Shown here: piece after piece, positions 37,530 to 45,901 of the stretch | Layout of the letters: every line of letters starts with the position of its first letter | Numbering within the stretch: position 1 is the first letter of the stretch | NCBI GenBank assembly: GCA_017642335.1 | Contig: JAGCPF010000015.1 | Location: forward strand, 1-58,442 | Reading direction: 5' to 3' | From: Fibrobacter sp. | GTDB taxonomy: Bacteria > Fibrobacterota > Fibrobacteria > Fibrobacterales > Fibrobacteraceae | Length of the DNA: 58,442 bases | Notes under the pieces: model-generated | The model's input: the letters and a program-made list of their open reading frames with translations, nothing else | Database searches by the model: none | Told to the model about the DNA's origin: nothing | Position numbers and translations under genes: made by a program

Positions 37530-37538
37530 GTAATATAG
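37530..37538 (-). promoter_or_regulatory. Putative pth promoter box CTATATTAC
   Basis: Minus-strand CTATATTAC is close to the TATATTTG octamer and sits just after the rplY terminator, about 48 nt before pth. Confidence 0.35.
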
Positions 37539-37539
37539 A

Positions 37540-37577
37540 AAAAAGAAAAGAACCTGCCTGCGCTGGGCAGACAGGTC
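37540..37577 (-). terminator. Intrinsic terminator after rplY
   Basis: Read on the minus strand, ACCTGTCTGCCCAGCGCAGG then CAGGT forms a stem (ACCTGTCT with AGGCAGGT, one G-U pair) followed by TCTTTTCTTTTTT. It is placed about 23 nt after the rplY stop codon. Confidence 0.75.
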
Positions 37578-37599
37578 CAATTTCGATTGCTTAAAGCAA

Positions 37600-38229
37600 T
37601 TACTTGGCTTCGGCGGCCGGAGCAGCGGCTGCAGCAGGAGCAGCAGCGGCGTCAGCAGCATCGTCCTTCTTCTTGGACTTGGACGTAATCGTGAAGATCA
37701 CGGTACGCGGACCAGAAGCGAGTTCCACACCTTCCGGGAGCTTGAAGTCCTTGGCGTAGAAGGTGACGTTGGTGCCAAATTCGGAGATGTCCATTTCGAG
37801 GATGGTCGGAATGCAAGCCGGCTTGGCAGCGAGCATGAGGTAGCGAGCTTCCTGAGAGAAGAGACCGCCCTGAGCCTTCACACCAATCGGAAGACCGGAC
37901 AGCTTGACCGGAACGCGAACCTTGACCATGGAATCCTCAGCAATCTTGAGGAAGTCGATGTGGATGATCTTCTGAGAGATGGCATCCTTCTGGTAGTTGT
38001 AGATGACGGCCGGGTTACCAGCCTTGCCATCGATTTCGAGGTCAAGAAGCGTGTAACGCTTGCCCGGAGCGAGAACCTTGCGCAAGTCGATATCGCTTAC
38101 GGTGATGTTCAGCGCTTCCATACCCTTACCATAATAGACGGCCGGAATCTGACCAGCCTTGCGCAAACGGGCGTTATCGCGGTTTGCAACTAGCACTCTC
38201 GAGGTAGCTTTGAGCGTTGTGAGTTCCAT
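37600..38229 (-). CDS. rplY: Ribosomal protein bL25 (CTC/TL5 form)
   Basis: 209 residues. ATG 38229 has GGAG 8 nt upstream; an upstream in-frame ATG (38244) overlaps that site and is rejected. The N-terminal L25 domain (1-95) shows RDNARLRKAGQIPAVYYGKG and FLKIAEDSMVKVRVPV at the junction with the beta-rich CTC domain (96-180; GVKAQGGLFSQEARYLMLAA, ISEFGTNVTFYAKDFKLPEG). The tail is Lys then Ala-rich (SKSKKKDD, AAPAAAAAP). It binds 5S rRNA in the large ribosomal subunit. It lies 37 nt downstream of tRNA-Gln and is probably co-transcribed with it. Confidence 0.95.
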   Translation of the reverse strand: MELTTLKATSRVLVANRDNARLRKAGQIPAVYYGKGMEALNITVSDIDLRKVLAPGKRYTLLDLEIDGKAGNPAVIYNYQKDAISQKIIHIDFLKIAEDSMVKVRVPVKLSGLPIGVKAQGGLFSQEARYLMLAAKPACIPTILEMDISEFGTNVTFYAKDFKLPEGVELASGPRTVIFTITSKSKKKDDAADAAAAPAAAAAPAAEAK

Positions 38230-38266
38230 TTTATTTATCTCCATTTGGATTAAGAAAAAATTTCAT

Positions 38267-38337
38267 TGGGGTAGCTGGATTCGAACCAACGAATAACGGA
38301 ATCAAAATCCGTTGTCTTACCACTTGACGATACCCCA
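38267..38337 (-). tRNA. tRNA-Gln (anticodon UUG)
   Basis: 71 nt, minus strand. Acceptor arms TGGGGTA and TACCCCA pair perfectly. The anticodon arm ACGGA-TTTTGAT-TCCGT gives UUG, reading CAA. The T arm is CGTTGGTTCGAATCCAGCT-like with GGTTCGAATC, and the D arm holds CAAGTGGTAAG. CCA is not encoded (the 3' flank is ATG), so it must be added enzymatically. A TATATTTG box lies 11 nt before the 5' end. Confidence 0.96.
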
Positions 38338-38347
38338 ATGGTGGGGG

Positions 38348-38356
38348 CAAATATAG
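38348..38356 (-). promoter_or_regulatory. Putative promoter box CTATATTTG for tRNA-Gln and rplY
   Basis: Minus-strand CTATATTTG ends 10 nt before the mature tRNA 5' end. For a tRNA the transcription start is expected within a few bases of the gene, so the spacing supports a -7/-10 role. Confidence 0.55.
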
Positions 38357-38432
38357 CAAAATTTGGGATTTTTTAAAGGGGAGAGGAATCTTTTGAGGGA
38401 TTAAACAGCTTTCCTTGTTATAAAATTTATGC

Positions 38433-38479
38433 GGGAGGGGCCCCAGCTCAGAGTTGCGAAGGCCGCACGGGCCCCTCCC
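38433..38479. repeat. G/C-rich hairpin element GGGAGGGGCCC...GGGCCCCTCCC
   Basis: Perfect 11-bp inverted arms (38433-38443 and 38469-38479) around a 25-nt loop (CAGCTCAGAGTTGCGAAGGC...). It is followed by pyrimidine-rich TGCACCCTCCCCATCC and TCCTTTTAACAACCC. It is much richer in G/C than the flanking DNA, lies in a gene-free gap of 296 bp (38338-38633), and has no U-tract. It may be a structured RNA or a dispersed palindromic element; no known RNA family is recognised. Confidence 0.5.
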
Positions 38480-38633
38480 TGCACCCTCCCCATCCTTGGC
38501 CGACGCTCCTTTTAACAACCCGTTTTCCTTCTTTCTCAATGACTAAACGAATATCTCGCATTTACTAAGGGAATGTCCTTTTACAGGCATCTCTGTGAGT
38601 TTATGCCTTTTGTATTCAGATTTTTAATACAGA

Positions 38634-39563
38634 CTACTTATGCCAGAATTTGGTGAGGGCGAGGTAGCGGGTGTCGGGTTTGAGGGCGGTGGCGGCGGCT
38701 TCGGCCGTTGCCTTGTCCGTAAAAATTCCAAATACGGACGCGCCGGACCCGCTCATGAGGGCGACCCGCGCCCCGAGGTCGAGGATTTTCTCCTTCATCG
38801 CGGCGACAAGCGGGTGCTTCGGGAACACGGACACCTCGAATGCGTTGAAGAAAGAACCCGAGTCAAGCAGATGGCAACCGAAGGCCTTTTCCGCATCGGT
38901 CCCACCAGCCCAGGCGGCCTTGTAAGCCTCCCAGCGGTCCGGTCCGGACTTGGGGACGCCCGCATAGGCATCCTTGGTCGGGACTGCATCGTGCGGGGTC
39001 GCAATCAGCAGGACCTCCCCTGCCGGAAGGTCAAGCGGAGGAATAAAGCACAAACGTTCGCCGATGCCCTCGGCGAAAGCCGAGCCGCCTCTGACGAGGA
39101 AGGGCACATCGGCACCGAGCTTCGCCCCGATTTCTTCCAAAACCGAGTCCTCGAAATTCAAGTTCCAGAGGCGATTCAGCAACCGGAGGGTTGCTGCGGC
39201 ATCGGCACTCCCCCCGCCCAAACCGGCACCGAGAGGCATGACCTTCTCCAAGAACAAATCGGCACCCAGCTTCGCCACGCGGGCCTTTTCGCTTTCCGCA
39301 ACACCGGAACCGGACGCAGCCACCTCGGCGTAGTCCTTCAAGGCAAGCGCCGCCCTGTATACGAGGTCGGATTCCTTCGGGTAATCCTGCGGCACGCTAT
39401 ACTTGAGCGTCACTATGCCATCGTCACGGACTTCCGCCGAAACCGTGTCGCCGACATCCACCGTCTGGAAAAGCGTACCCAGATCGTGATAGCCGTCCTC
39501 GCGCTTGCGAATGACATCAAGGAAAAGATTGATTTTTGCGGGAGCAAATTCTTTCGTAGCCAT
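38634..39563 (-). CDS. ispE: 4-diphosphocytidyl-2-C-methyl-D-erythritol kinase
   Basis: 309 residues, a GHMP kinase of the MEP isoprenoid pathway. It phosphorylates CDP-methylerythritol at the 2-position. The substrate-binding start FAPAKINLFLDVIRKREDGYH, the ATP loop PLGAGLGGGSADAAATLRLL (about 109-128), VPFLVRGGSAFAEGIGE and the C-terminal MSGSGASVFGIF are all present. Its ATG overlaps the ftsK stop codon (TAATG), so it is translationally coupled to ftsK. Residues 86-96 (ASGSGVAESE) look like a small variable insertion. Confidence 0.96.
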   Translation of the reverse strand: MATKEFAPAKINLFLDVIRKREDGYHDLGTLFQTVDVGDTVSAEVRDDGIVTLKYSVPQDYPKESDLVYRAALALKDYAEVAASGSGVAESEKARVAKLGADLFLEKVMPLGAGLGGGSADAAATLRLLNRLWNLNFEDSVLEEIGAKLGADVPFLVRGGSAFAEGIGERLCFIPPLDLPAGEVLLIATPHDAVPTKDAYAGVPKSGPDRWEAYKAAWAGGTDAEKAFGCHLLDSGSFFNAFEVSVFPKHPLVAAMKEKILDLGARVALMSGSGASVFGIFTDKATAEAAATALKPDTRYLALTKFWHK

Positions 39564-42466
39564 TATCTAAACGCTCCGGATCGTTCAAGTTGCATGAGTT
39601 GGTCCATGTCGATGAGCATCGCGCGGGGTTTTGAGTTGCCCGTACTGCGCGCACAAAGCCCCATACCGAACAGCTGGTCCACAATCTTGCCTGCGCGGCT
39701 ATAGCCCACGCTAAAGTGGCGCTGCACTGCCGAGGTCGAAAGGCCGTTGCCGCATTCGATGGCCCACTTGGCAACTTCGAAAAGCAGCTTGTCCTTCTTC
39801 TCGTTCATGGCGGCATTGCCGTCTTCTTCGTCTCCGGCACCTTCGTCCACTACGTCAAAGCTTTCGAGTTGCGGATAGCAGACGTTCTGGTTACTGCAGG
39901 CGTCGGCAAGCTTTTCGGCTTCCTCGTCGCTGAGGAAAGCGCCGTGCAGGCGAATCGGGTCCGGTGCGTTCACGGCCTTGTACAGCATATCGCCACGGCC
40001 CAACAGCTTTTCGGCACCGGCATGGTCCATCACCGTGCGGGCGTCCACCTGCGAAGCCACCTTGAAACTGATACGCGTCGGCAGGTTCGCCTTGATGTTA
40101 CCGGTAATCACCTTCACCGACGGACGCTGCGTCGCCAGCACCAAGTGGATACCCACGGCACGGGCCTTTGCTGCAAGACGGCTCACGTTCTTCTCGATTT
40201 CCTTGCCTGCGACCATCATCAAATCGGCCATTTCGTCGATAATCACGACGATGAACGCCATGCGGTGGCTGCGGTCCTCTTCGGGAACGTCGTCCGGCAA
40301 CTCGCCGGCATCGAATTTTTCGTTGAAACCATTGAGGTTGCGCACCTTCGCCTTCGCGAGCACCTCGGTACGGCGGTCCATCTCGTAACAGAGCCACTGC
40401 AGCGCCTGGATTGCGACTTCCGGCTTGGTAATCACGGGAGCCAAAAGGTGCGGGATGTTCTCGTACATCTTGAGTTCCACCGCCTTCGGGTCCACAAGTA
40501 TCATGCGGAGTTCGTCGGGAGTCTTGCTGAGCAACATGCTCGCCATGAGTGCGTTGATGCAGACCGACTTACCGGAACCTGTCTGGCCCGCAATCATCAA
40601 GTGCGGAGCCTTCGCCAAATCCATCGCGAACGGCTCGCCCGAAATATCCTTGCCGAGCGCCATCACGATCTTGTCGGGGCTCGGCTTGAACGCGGCACTT
40701 TCGAAGATGTCGCGACCGTAAATCGTCTGCGTCTTCCTGTTCGGGATTTCAATACCCACGGCACCCTTACCCGGAATCGGCGTCAAAATGCGGATGGATG
40801 TCGCCTTCAGGGCCATCGCAAGGTCGTCTTGCAGCGAACTGAACTGGTTCACCTTCACCCCCGGGCCCGGTTCCACTTCGAAGCGCGTAATCACGGGGCC
40901 AGTCTCGCAACCGACCACCTTGCCCTTTACCTTGAAGTTCTCGAGTTTTTCCTCGAGCATGCGGCCAATCTCGTTCAGTTCCTCTTCGGTATAGTCGGCA
41001 GGCTGCGGGTCGTGCGTATCCAGAATCTCGTCGACCGTAGGAATCTTGTATTCGTCGTAATGCTGCGTCGGGTCGGGCTGCGGAATTCCCGTCGACTCGG
41101 CCGTTCCGATCCTGTTCGGCGGCACGTAAGTCGGGTCGCGGCCCACCTCATCGGCACTCACGACCTCCGGGTAGAACGTCTCGTCATCGTCAGCAGCGGG
41201 TTCATCAAAGCGGGTTCCATCGCTACCCATCAAATCTTCGCCGAGCAACGTCGGAGCTACAGTCGGGTCGTTCTCGAAATCGGGTTTGCCAGCGACAACC
41301 GTCTGCGCTTCGGTAACATGCGGCGGCATCGGCGGCACCTCCACGGTTTCCACCTCACGGGTATTCGAGCCACCGCGCACGGCCCCCTTCACCACCAAAC
41401 GGCTCGGGTGAGCCTTCTCCCAGTTGATCAGGTCGCGGGCGCGGCGTAGCGCGGCGATCCGGTCCTTGATTTCCATGATTTCGAGCGCATTCATGCGCCC
41501 CTCGTTGCGGCGGAGTTCTTCCTCGAGGCGTGCGATTTCCGGATCGCCCTGCTGCGGATCGTATTCCGCAGCATCCGCGACCGGCGGCGTATTCAACGTA
41601 TTATCGTCCGGCGGCACCTGACGTGCATCCTGGACCGGAGCACATTCAGCCTGAGTCGGCGCAGTAAAGTCAGCCTCGCCCTCGAGCCAGTTGTTGCGCC
41701 CACTGAAGGGCTTGATCTTGTTCTTGCGCAAAATCTTGTAGTCGTTGATGTTCCCGAGAAGCGTCTCGTCGCTCATCATGGAAACGCCACGACGGTTCGC
41801 CACCGTATCCTCGTCGTCTTCCACATCTTCTTCCGGCTTGTCGGGCTGCGGCTGACGCCCCATGTGTCCCGTAAACCAGCGGAACGTCTGCACTACGAAA
41901 TTGAAATGCCTCGGACGAAGGCCGAACGAAAGCACAAGGATAAGGGCCAAGCACGTCAACAACAGAATCAACGGCGCCAAAAAAGATGTCGTTCCGAAAA
42001 ACGAGTAAAGTACATACTGGTTGAAGAAATCGCCTATGGCCCCGCCGGTCATCGATAGAGACTCATCGGAAGGGTTCTTATCCCCGTAGTTTTTTAGGGC
42101 AAGCAAAAAACTCAAATCAAACGTCAGGAGCGAGCAACCGATGGCAAAACGCAGGAGCCCCTGCCGGAAATTCTTGATGGCAATGCAAAGTCCCCAAAGC
42201 ACGAAAGCGACAGAAAGCACAAGTACGCCAACGCGACCAAACATGTAGGTGGAAAATTCCGGAAGAGCCTGGCCGAGATAGGGGCCGAGCCAGTTTTCCT
42301 TCCCGCCACTACACACGGAGCTCAGGCACCCGATAAAGATAAGGAACCCTAGGACAGCGACAGTCCATCCGGCAAGGATGGCGATGAAAGGCAAATCGTT
42401 GCCTTCTTTTCCCGCAGCATCTAATTTGGATCCACCCGACTTTTTCTTTCTCTTCTGTGTAGCCAA
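39563..42466 (-). CDS. ftsK: FtsK/SpoIIIE-type DNA translocase
   Basis: 967 residues. The start is a TTG at 42466 chosen because AAGGAG lies 6 nt upstream and the protein then begins MATQKRKKKSGG, just before four membrane segments (FIAILAGWTVAVLGFLIFIG, VGVLVLSVAFVLWGLCIAI, FAIGCSLLTFDLSFLLAL, FLAPLILLLTCLALILVLSF). An acidic/proline-rich linker follows. The motor has Walker A GQTGSGKSVCINALM (about 625) and Walker B IVVIIDEMADLMMVAGKEIE (about 750), with VLATQRPSVKVITG. The C-terminal gamma domain (about 900-967; GLSTSAVQRHFSVGYSRAGK) recognises KOPS-type sequences. It pumps DNA at the division septum during chromosome segregation. Confidence 0.96.
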   Translation of the reverse strand: MATQKRKKKSGGSKLDAAGKEGNDLPFIAILAGWTVAVLGFLIFIGCLSSVCSGGKENWLGPYLGQALPEFSTYMFGRVGVLVLSVAFVLWGLCIAIKNFRQGLLRFAIGCSLLTFDLSFLLALKNYGDKNPSDESLSMTGGAIGDFFNQYVLYSFFGTTSFLAPLILLLTCLALILVLSFGLRPRHFNFVVQTFRWFTGHMGRQPQPDKPEEDVEDDEDTVANRRGVSMMSDETLLGNINDYKILRKNKIKPFSGRNNWLEGEADFTAPTQAECAPVQDARQVPPDDNTLNTPPVADAAEYDPQQGDPEIARLEEELRRNEGRMNALEIMEIKDRIAALRRARDLINWEKAHPSRLVVKGAVRGGSNTREVETVEVPPMPPHVTEAQTVVAGKPDFENDPTVAPTLLGEDLMGSDGTRFDEPAADDDETFYPEVVSADEVGRDPTYVPPNRIGTAESTGIPQPDPTQHYDEYKIPTVDEILDTHDPQPADYTEEELNEIGRMLEEKLENFKVKGKVVGCETGPVITRFEVEPGPGVKVNQFSSLQDDLAMALKATSIRILTPIPGKGAVGIEIPNRKTQTIYGRDIFESAAFKPSPDKIVMALGKDISGEPFAMDLAKAPHLMIAGQTGSGKSVCINALMASMLLSKTPDELRMILVDPKAVELKMYENIPHLLAPVITKPEVAIQALQWLCYEMDRRTEVLAKAKVRNLNGFNEKFDAGELPDDVPEEDRSHRMAFIVVIIDEMADLMMVAGKEIEKNVSRLAAKARAVGIHLVLATQRPSVKVITGNIKANLPTRISFKVASQVDARTVMDHAGAEKLLGRGDMLYKAVNAPDPIRLHGAFLSDEEAEKLADACSNQNVCYPQLESFDVVDEGAGDEEDGNAAMNEKKDKLLFEVAKWAIECGNGLSTSAVQRHFSVGYSRAGKIVDQLFGMGLCARSTGNSKPRAMLIDMDQLMQLERSGAFR

Positions 42467-42511
42467 TCGGCACTCCTTTTTATCTCGGATTATAATATAA
42501 CTATTAATACT

Positions 42512-42526
42512 TGTCACGTTGTGACA
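42512..42526. promoter_or_regulatory. Palindrome TGTCAC-GTT-GTGACA between ftsK and the cyclase gene
   Basis: Perfect 6-bp arms with a 3-nt spacer in the 109-bp divergent region. It lies 45 nt upstream of the ftsK start and 49 nt upstream of the cyclase start. It resembles an operator for a dimeric helix-turn-helix regulator. The half-site GTGACA is related to CRP/FNR-type half-sites in general knowledge, but the regulator is unknown. Confidence 0.4.
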
Positions 42527-42575
42527 CCTCTGTACTTTTTTTATAAATTGAAACAAGTCGAAAAGCAGGGGAAAC

Positions 42576-45500
42576 ATGCGCACAAAGCTTTCAAAGGGAA
42601 CCAAGAAACTCATAGCGGGAATCATCAGCGCGACAGTCGTCACTATCGCCATATTCTTGTTCGCCAGTTCGCAAAGCAGCATGTTCAACTTCACGCACAG
42701 CGGCGTAGACACTATGGAAAATACCATCTACGACCTGTTCTTCAAGGCTGTGACTCGCATCGACGAAGAAGAAAACTACACCAACGAAAAAGTTTCCGTT
42801 TCCAAGGGTTACGACCCCAACATTCTCATCGTCGACATCGACGAACCCTCGCTCGCCAAGCTCGGCAACTACAACGAATGGGACCGATCCATCCACGCGA
42901 ACGTGGTACGCCACTTGACCGAAGGCGGTGCTGCAGCCATCGGCTTCGACATTCTCTTCAAGAATGCGGACTTCGGACAGCAAAAAGCGAACCAGATGCT
43001 GAGCGTCCTCAAGCGCCTCTATCCTAAAAGTTCATGGGACACACTCTATTCCACCATCAAGGAGAGCTTTGACTACGATTCGATGCTGGTCAATGCCGTC
43101 AAGGAAAGCGGGAATTCCATATCGTGCCTCATGTTCGATGACAGCAAGTCGTACAAGCACGAGACCCAATGGAGGCCCATCAGCACGAGTGAACGAGCGG
43201 ACGAGCTTGGCTACACGTCCACCTTCCGCCTAGACCAGGCGGACTCCGCCAACAACATCGAGCCCAAAGACCTGCTCGACAACATCTTCCCGGAACTGGC
43301 CAAGGCCTCCGCACAGATCGGTTCCATCAACGCCTACCCCGACGAAGACGGCGTGGTGCGCCGTGTCTCGCTCCTCTACAGGTTCCCCAACCCCGAACTC
43401 TATCCCGAAGCCACGCCGCACATATACTCGACCATGTCTCTCATGACGGTTCTGCATCTATTCCACCAAAAAGCAGAAAACGTCATCATCAAGATGGGCA
43501 AGTACATCGAAATCGGCAAGCCGTTCGGCATCTACAGGGACGCCCAGGGCAGCTACCACACAACATACCCGGGATTCAGCTACCCGATGTTCCGCGCCCT
43601 GCACAACAAACTGAAAAGCATCGAAAGCGACAGTGACGAGGAAGCCAAGTTCATCGACATTTCCTCAAAGATCATTGTCACTAGGCACGCAAACGACGAG
43701 TTCACCTTCGAAATCTTCGAGGGGCAAATTCTCACGCCAAAACTATCGAATACGCTCATGAGCCTCAACATCGAGACTCTGAAAAGCCTCGGTGAAGACG
43801 AAGTCCGCGATCTCGGAGCAAACATCACGCTCAAGCACGACGACGAAATCGACGGCAGGTTCATCCTCCACGACGACGAAGAAGACGAGGATGCGATCAT
43901 TTCTCCGTACATCCTGAGCACGGTCCATTTCTTCCGCGATTCCATCGAGCGCATACCGCTGGAACGCCCGACACACCTTTCCATGGACCTGGACATCCGC
44001 TACGACAGGACCACCAAGAAATGGTTTTCGAACAACATCATCCTCTCGGACAAGGTCATCCGCGACATTCAGGCTACACCCGACTCGACAATCAACAAGC
44101 TCAAAGCCGGCGAGGAATTGCGTTTCGGCAACGTGAAACGCATCCCCATCGACCGTTCCGGCAAGTTCCTAGTCAACTACCAGGGGCGCTACAACACGGC
44201 GGAATTCAACCGAGCTTTCCAGCACCTCTCCTACTACGACGTCACCAAGAACCGCCTCGACCCCGGTTTTTACCAAGGCAAGATATTCATTCTCGGATCC
44301 GCCGCCCCGGCCCTTTTCGACTTCGTGCCAGGCCCGCACGAAGAAAACAACCCCGCCGTGCTCATCCACGCTACCATCATCAAGAACATCCTGAACGACA
44401 GCTACATAGTCGTGCTCGACGACCGCTACCAAAAAATCGTCATCGCACTGCTCGCCATCCTCTGCATGCTGCTCGGACTTTACCTCAAGAGCTACCTGTC
44501 CATCGGCGTATCCATCCTTATCGCCATCATCTACACCCTCGTAGCCTACCTCTACTTCGAAGACGGTCTCTATATCGGCGTGCTCAGGCAGCTCATCGCA
44601 ATACTTGCCACGAACGTCATGGCGCTCATCGTGCAATTCTATTACGAATCCCGCGAAAAGAGGTTCCTGGACAACGCTTTCAAGCAGTATATCTCCCCTG
44701 AACTGATCGACGAAATGGTGAACAACGAAATTATGCCGACACTCGGCGGCGAGAAATCGAACATCACCGCCTACTTCACCGACATCGCGAGGTTCTCCAC
44801 CTTCTCAGAGAAAATCGGCGACCCGAGCCGACTCGTGGAACTGCTCAACGAATACCTGACCGCTATGACCGACACGCTGCTCGACAACAAGGGAACGCTC
44901 GACAAGTATGAAGGCGACGCCATCATCGCATTCTTCGGTGCACCCATGCCGCTGGAGAACCACGCACAGAGTGCCTGCGAAACCGCAGTGGACATGCAGC
45001 AAAAGCTGGGAGAGCTCCGCCTAAAATGGAAAAACGAGGGGGACAAGTGGCCCACGGTCGTCCACAACATGCACATGCGCATCGGTATCAACTCGGGCGA
45101 CATCGTGACCGGCAACATGGGATCCACCATGCGCAAAAACTACACCATGATGGGCGACGCTGTGAACCTCGCAGCACGTCTGGAAAGTGCAGCCAAGCAG
45201 TACGGAGCCTACATCCAGATCAGCGAGGACACCCAGAAACAGCTCAAGCCAGGATTTTTCATATACCGCTCCCTCGACACCATCCGCGTCATCGGCAAGA
45301 GCCTGCCCGTCAAGACATACGAACTGCTCGGCAAGGTTGGCGACAGCGACGAGCAGGAACTAACAAAACTTGTCGAAACCTGGGAAAAGGCCCGAGAACT
45401 CTACCTCGCAATGCAGTGGGACGAAGCCATCAAGATGTTCACGCTCTGCCTCGACCTCGAGCCGCACCATCCTGACCGTGACCCGGGCAGCAATCTAACG

Positions 45501-45602
45501 CCATCACACGTTTACATCAAGCGCTGCGAGCAGTACAAGGTCACCCCGCCCGTCGCCGAAGGCGAAATCTGGGACGGCGTGTTCACAGCGACCGAGAAAT
45601 AA
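42576..45602 (+). CDS. Adenylate cyclase with CHASE2 sensor domain
   Basis: 1008 residues. One N-terminal membrane segment (LIAGIISATVVTIAIFLFAS), an extracytoplasmic CHASE2 domain (about 40-610; ILIVDIDEPSLAKLG, AAAIGFDILFKNADFG), three membrane helices (about 620-690) and a class III cyclase domain (about 729-905). The catalytic residues are all there: metal Asp in AYFTDIARFS and in YEGDAIIAFFG, the adenine-selecting Lys in TLDKYEGD, Asp in MMGDAVNLAARLE, and the Asn/Arg of NLAAR. It should therefore make cAMP from ATP. The last 90 residues carry a TPR-like helical hairpin (AMQWDEAIKMFTLCLDLEP). AGGGGA precedes the ATG. CHASE2 ligands are unknown. It is divergent from ftsK. Confidence 0.94.
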   Translation: MRTKLSKGTKKLIAGIISATVVTIAIFLFASSQSSMFNFTHSGVDTMENTIYDLFFKAVTRIDEEENYTNEKVSVSKGYDPNILIVDIDEPSLAKLGNYNEWDRSIHANVVRHLTEGGAAAIGFDILFKNADFGQQKANQMLSVLKRLYPKSSWDTLYSTIKESFDYDSMLVNAVKESGNSISCLMFDDSKSYKHETQWRPISTSERADELGYTSTFRLDQADSANNIEPKDLLDNIFPELAKASAQIGSINAYPDEDGVVRRVSLLYRFPNPELYPEATPHIYSTMSLMTVLHLFHQKAENVIIKMGKYIEIGKPFGIYRDAQGSYHTTYPGFSYPMFRALHNKLKSIESDSDEEAKFIDISSKIIVTRHANDEFTFEIFEGQILTPKLSNTLMSLNIETLKSLGEDEVRDLGANITLKHDDEIDGRFILHDDEEDEDAIISPYILSTVHFFRDSIERIPLERPTHLSMDLDIRYDRTTKKWFSNNIILSDKVIRDIQATPDSTINKLKAGEELRFGNVKRIPIDRSGKFLVNYQGRYNTAEFNRAFQHLSYYDVTKNRLDPGFYQGKIFILGSAAPALFDFVPGPHEENNPAVLIHATIIKNILNDSYIVVLDDRYQKIVIALLAILCMLLGLYLKSYLSIGVSILIAIIYTLVAYLYFEDGLYIGVLRQLIAILATNVMALIVQFYYESREKRFLDNAFKQYISPELIDEMVNNEIMPTLGGEKSNITAYFTDIARFSTFSEKIGDPSRLVELLNEYLTAMTDTLLDNKGTLDKYEGDAIIAFFGAPMPLENHAQSACETAVDMQQKLGELRLKWKNEGDKWPTVVHNMHMRIGINSGDIVTGNMGSTMRKNYTMMGDAVNLAARLESAAKQYGAYIQISEDTQKQLKPGFFIYRSLDTIRVIGKSLPVKTYELLGKVGDSDEQELTKLVETWEKARELYLAMQWDEAIKMFTLCLDLEPHHPDRDPGSNLTPSHVYIKRCEQYKVTPPVAEGEIWDGVFTATEK

Positions 45603-45618
45603 AAATCAAATAAACAAA

Positions 45619-45645
45619 AAACCCGGTTTATGTACCGGGCTTTTA
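45619..45645 (+). terminator. Intrinsic terminator after the cyclase gene
   Basis: CCCGGT (45623-45628) and ACCGGG (45635-45640) form a hairpin with loop TTATGT, preceded by A-rich sequence and followed by CTTTTAG. It lies 16 nt after the stop codon. A second hairpin CCCCGGA/TTCCGGGG lies just beyond (45652-45671). Confidence 0.75.
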
Positions 45646-45671
45646 GAATTCCCCGGATTGAATTCCGGGGA

Positions 45672-45843
45672 CAATTATTAATGAATTCAATTAAAGGAAT
45701 TCACCTTTATATTCTTCTTCATTATCGTCCTCACCCCCATACGCGTACAGAATCATAAAAAAACGACCTTGCGGGCGGCAATCTTGAACGTCCTCGCCCA
45801 TTATTTCGGTTTCTTGAGATAAACACCCTTGGCCTTGATCATC
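45672..45843 (-). other. Gap between convergent genes with possible HU-like coding remnant
   Basis: About 170 bp between two terminators. On the minus strand 45842-45801 reads MIKAKGVYLKKPK then a stop, and the same frame continues WARTFKIAARKVVFL (45800-45753) then a stop. The string FKIAARKVV resembles the C-terminal arm of HU-family DNA-binding proteins. This could be the relic of a small basic protein gene, or chance. A short frame MGEDVQDCRP... in another phase is not supported by a ribosome site. Confidence 0.2.
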
Positions 45844-45883
45844 AAAAAAAAGCCTCACAGACTTTTTGTCTGCAAGGCTTTTT
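45844..45883 (-). terminator. Intrinsic terminator of the giant repeat protein gene
   Basis: Minus-strand AAAAAGCCTTGCAGAC-AAAA A-GTCTGTGAGGCTTTTTTTT forms a long stem with a run of eight U. It starts 18 nt after the stop codon at 45902. The A-run on the other side would also let it act on the plus strand. Confidence 0.85.
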
Positions 45884-45901
45884 CGATAGCTTTATCGAAG
45901 A

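Noticed and set aside
38231..38539. Open frame of 102 codons covering tRNA-Gln on the minus strand
   Set aside because: It runs through the tRNA and the G/C-rich hairpin element; the protein is low in complexity and matches nothing.
45652..45671. Separate terminator CCCCGGA/TTCCGGGG
   Set aside because: It has no U-tract; it is mentioned with the cyclase terminator instead of being called on its own.
45723..45820. Small ORF MGEDVQDCRPQGRFF... on the minus strand
   Set aside because: No ribosome-binding site, no homology, and it lies between two terminators.
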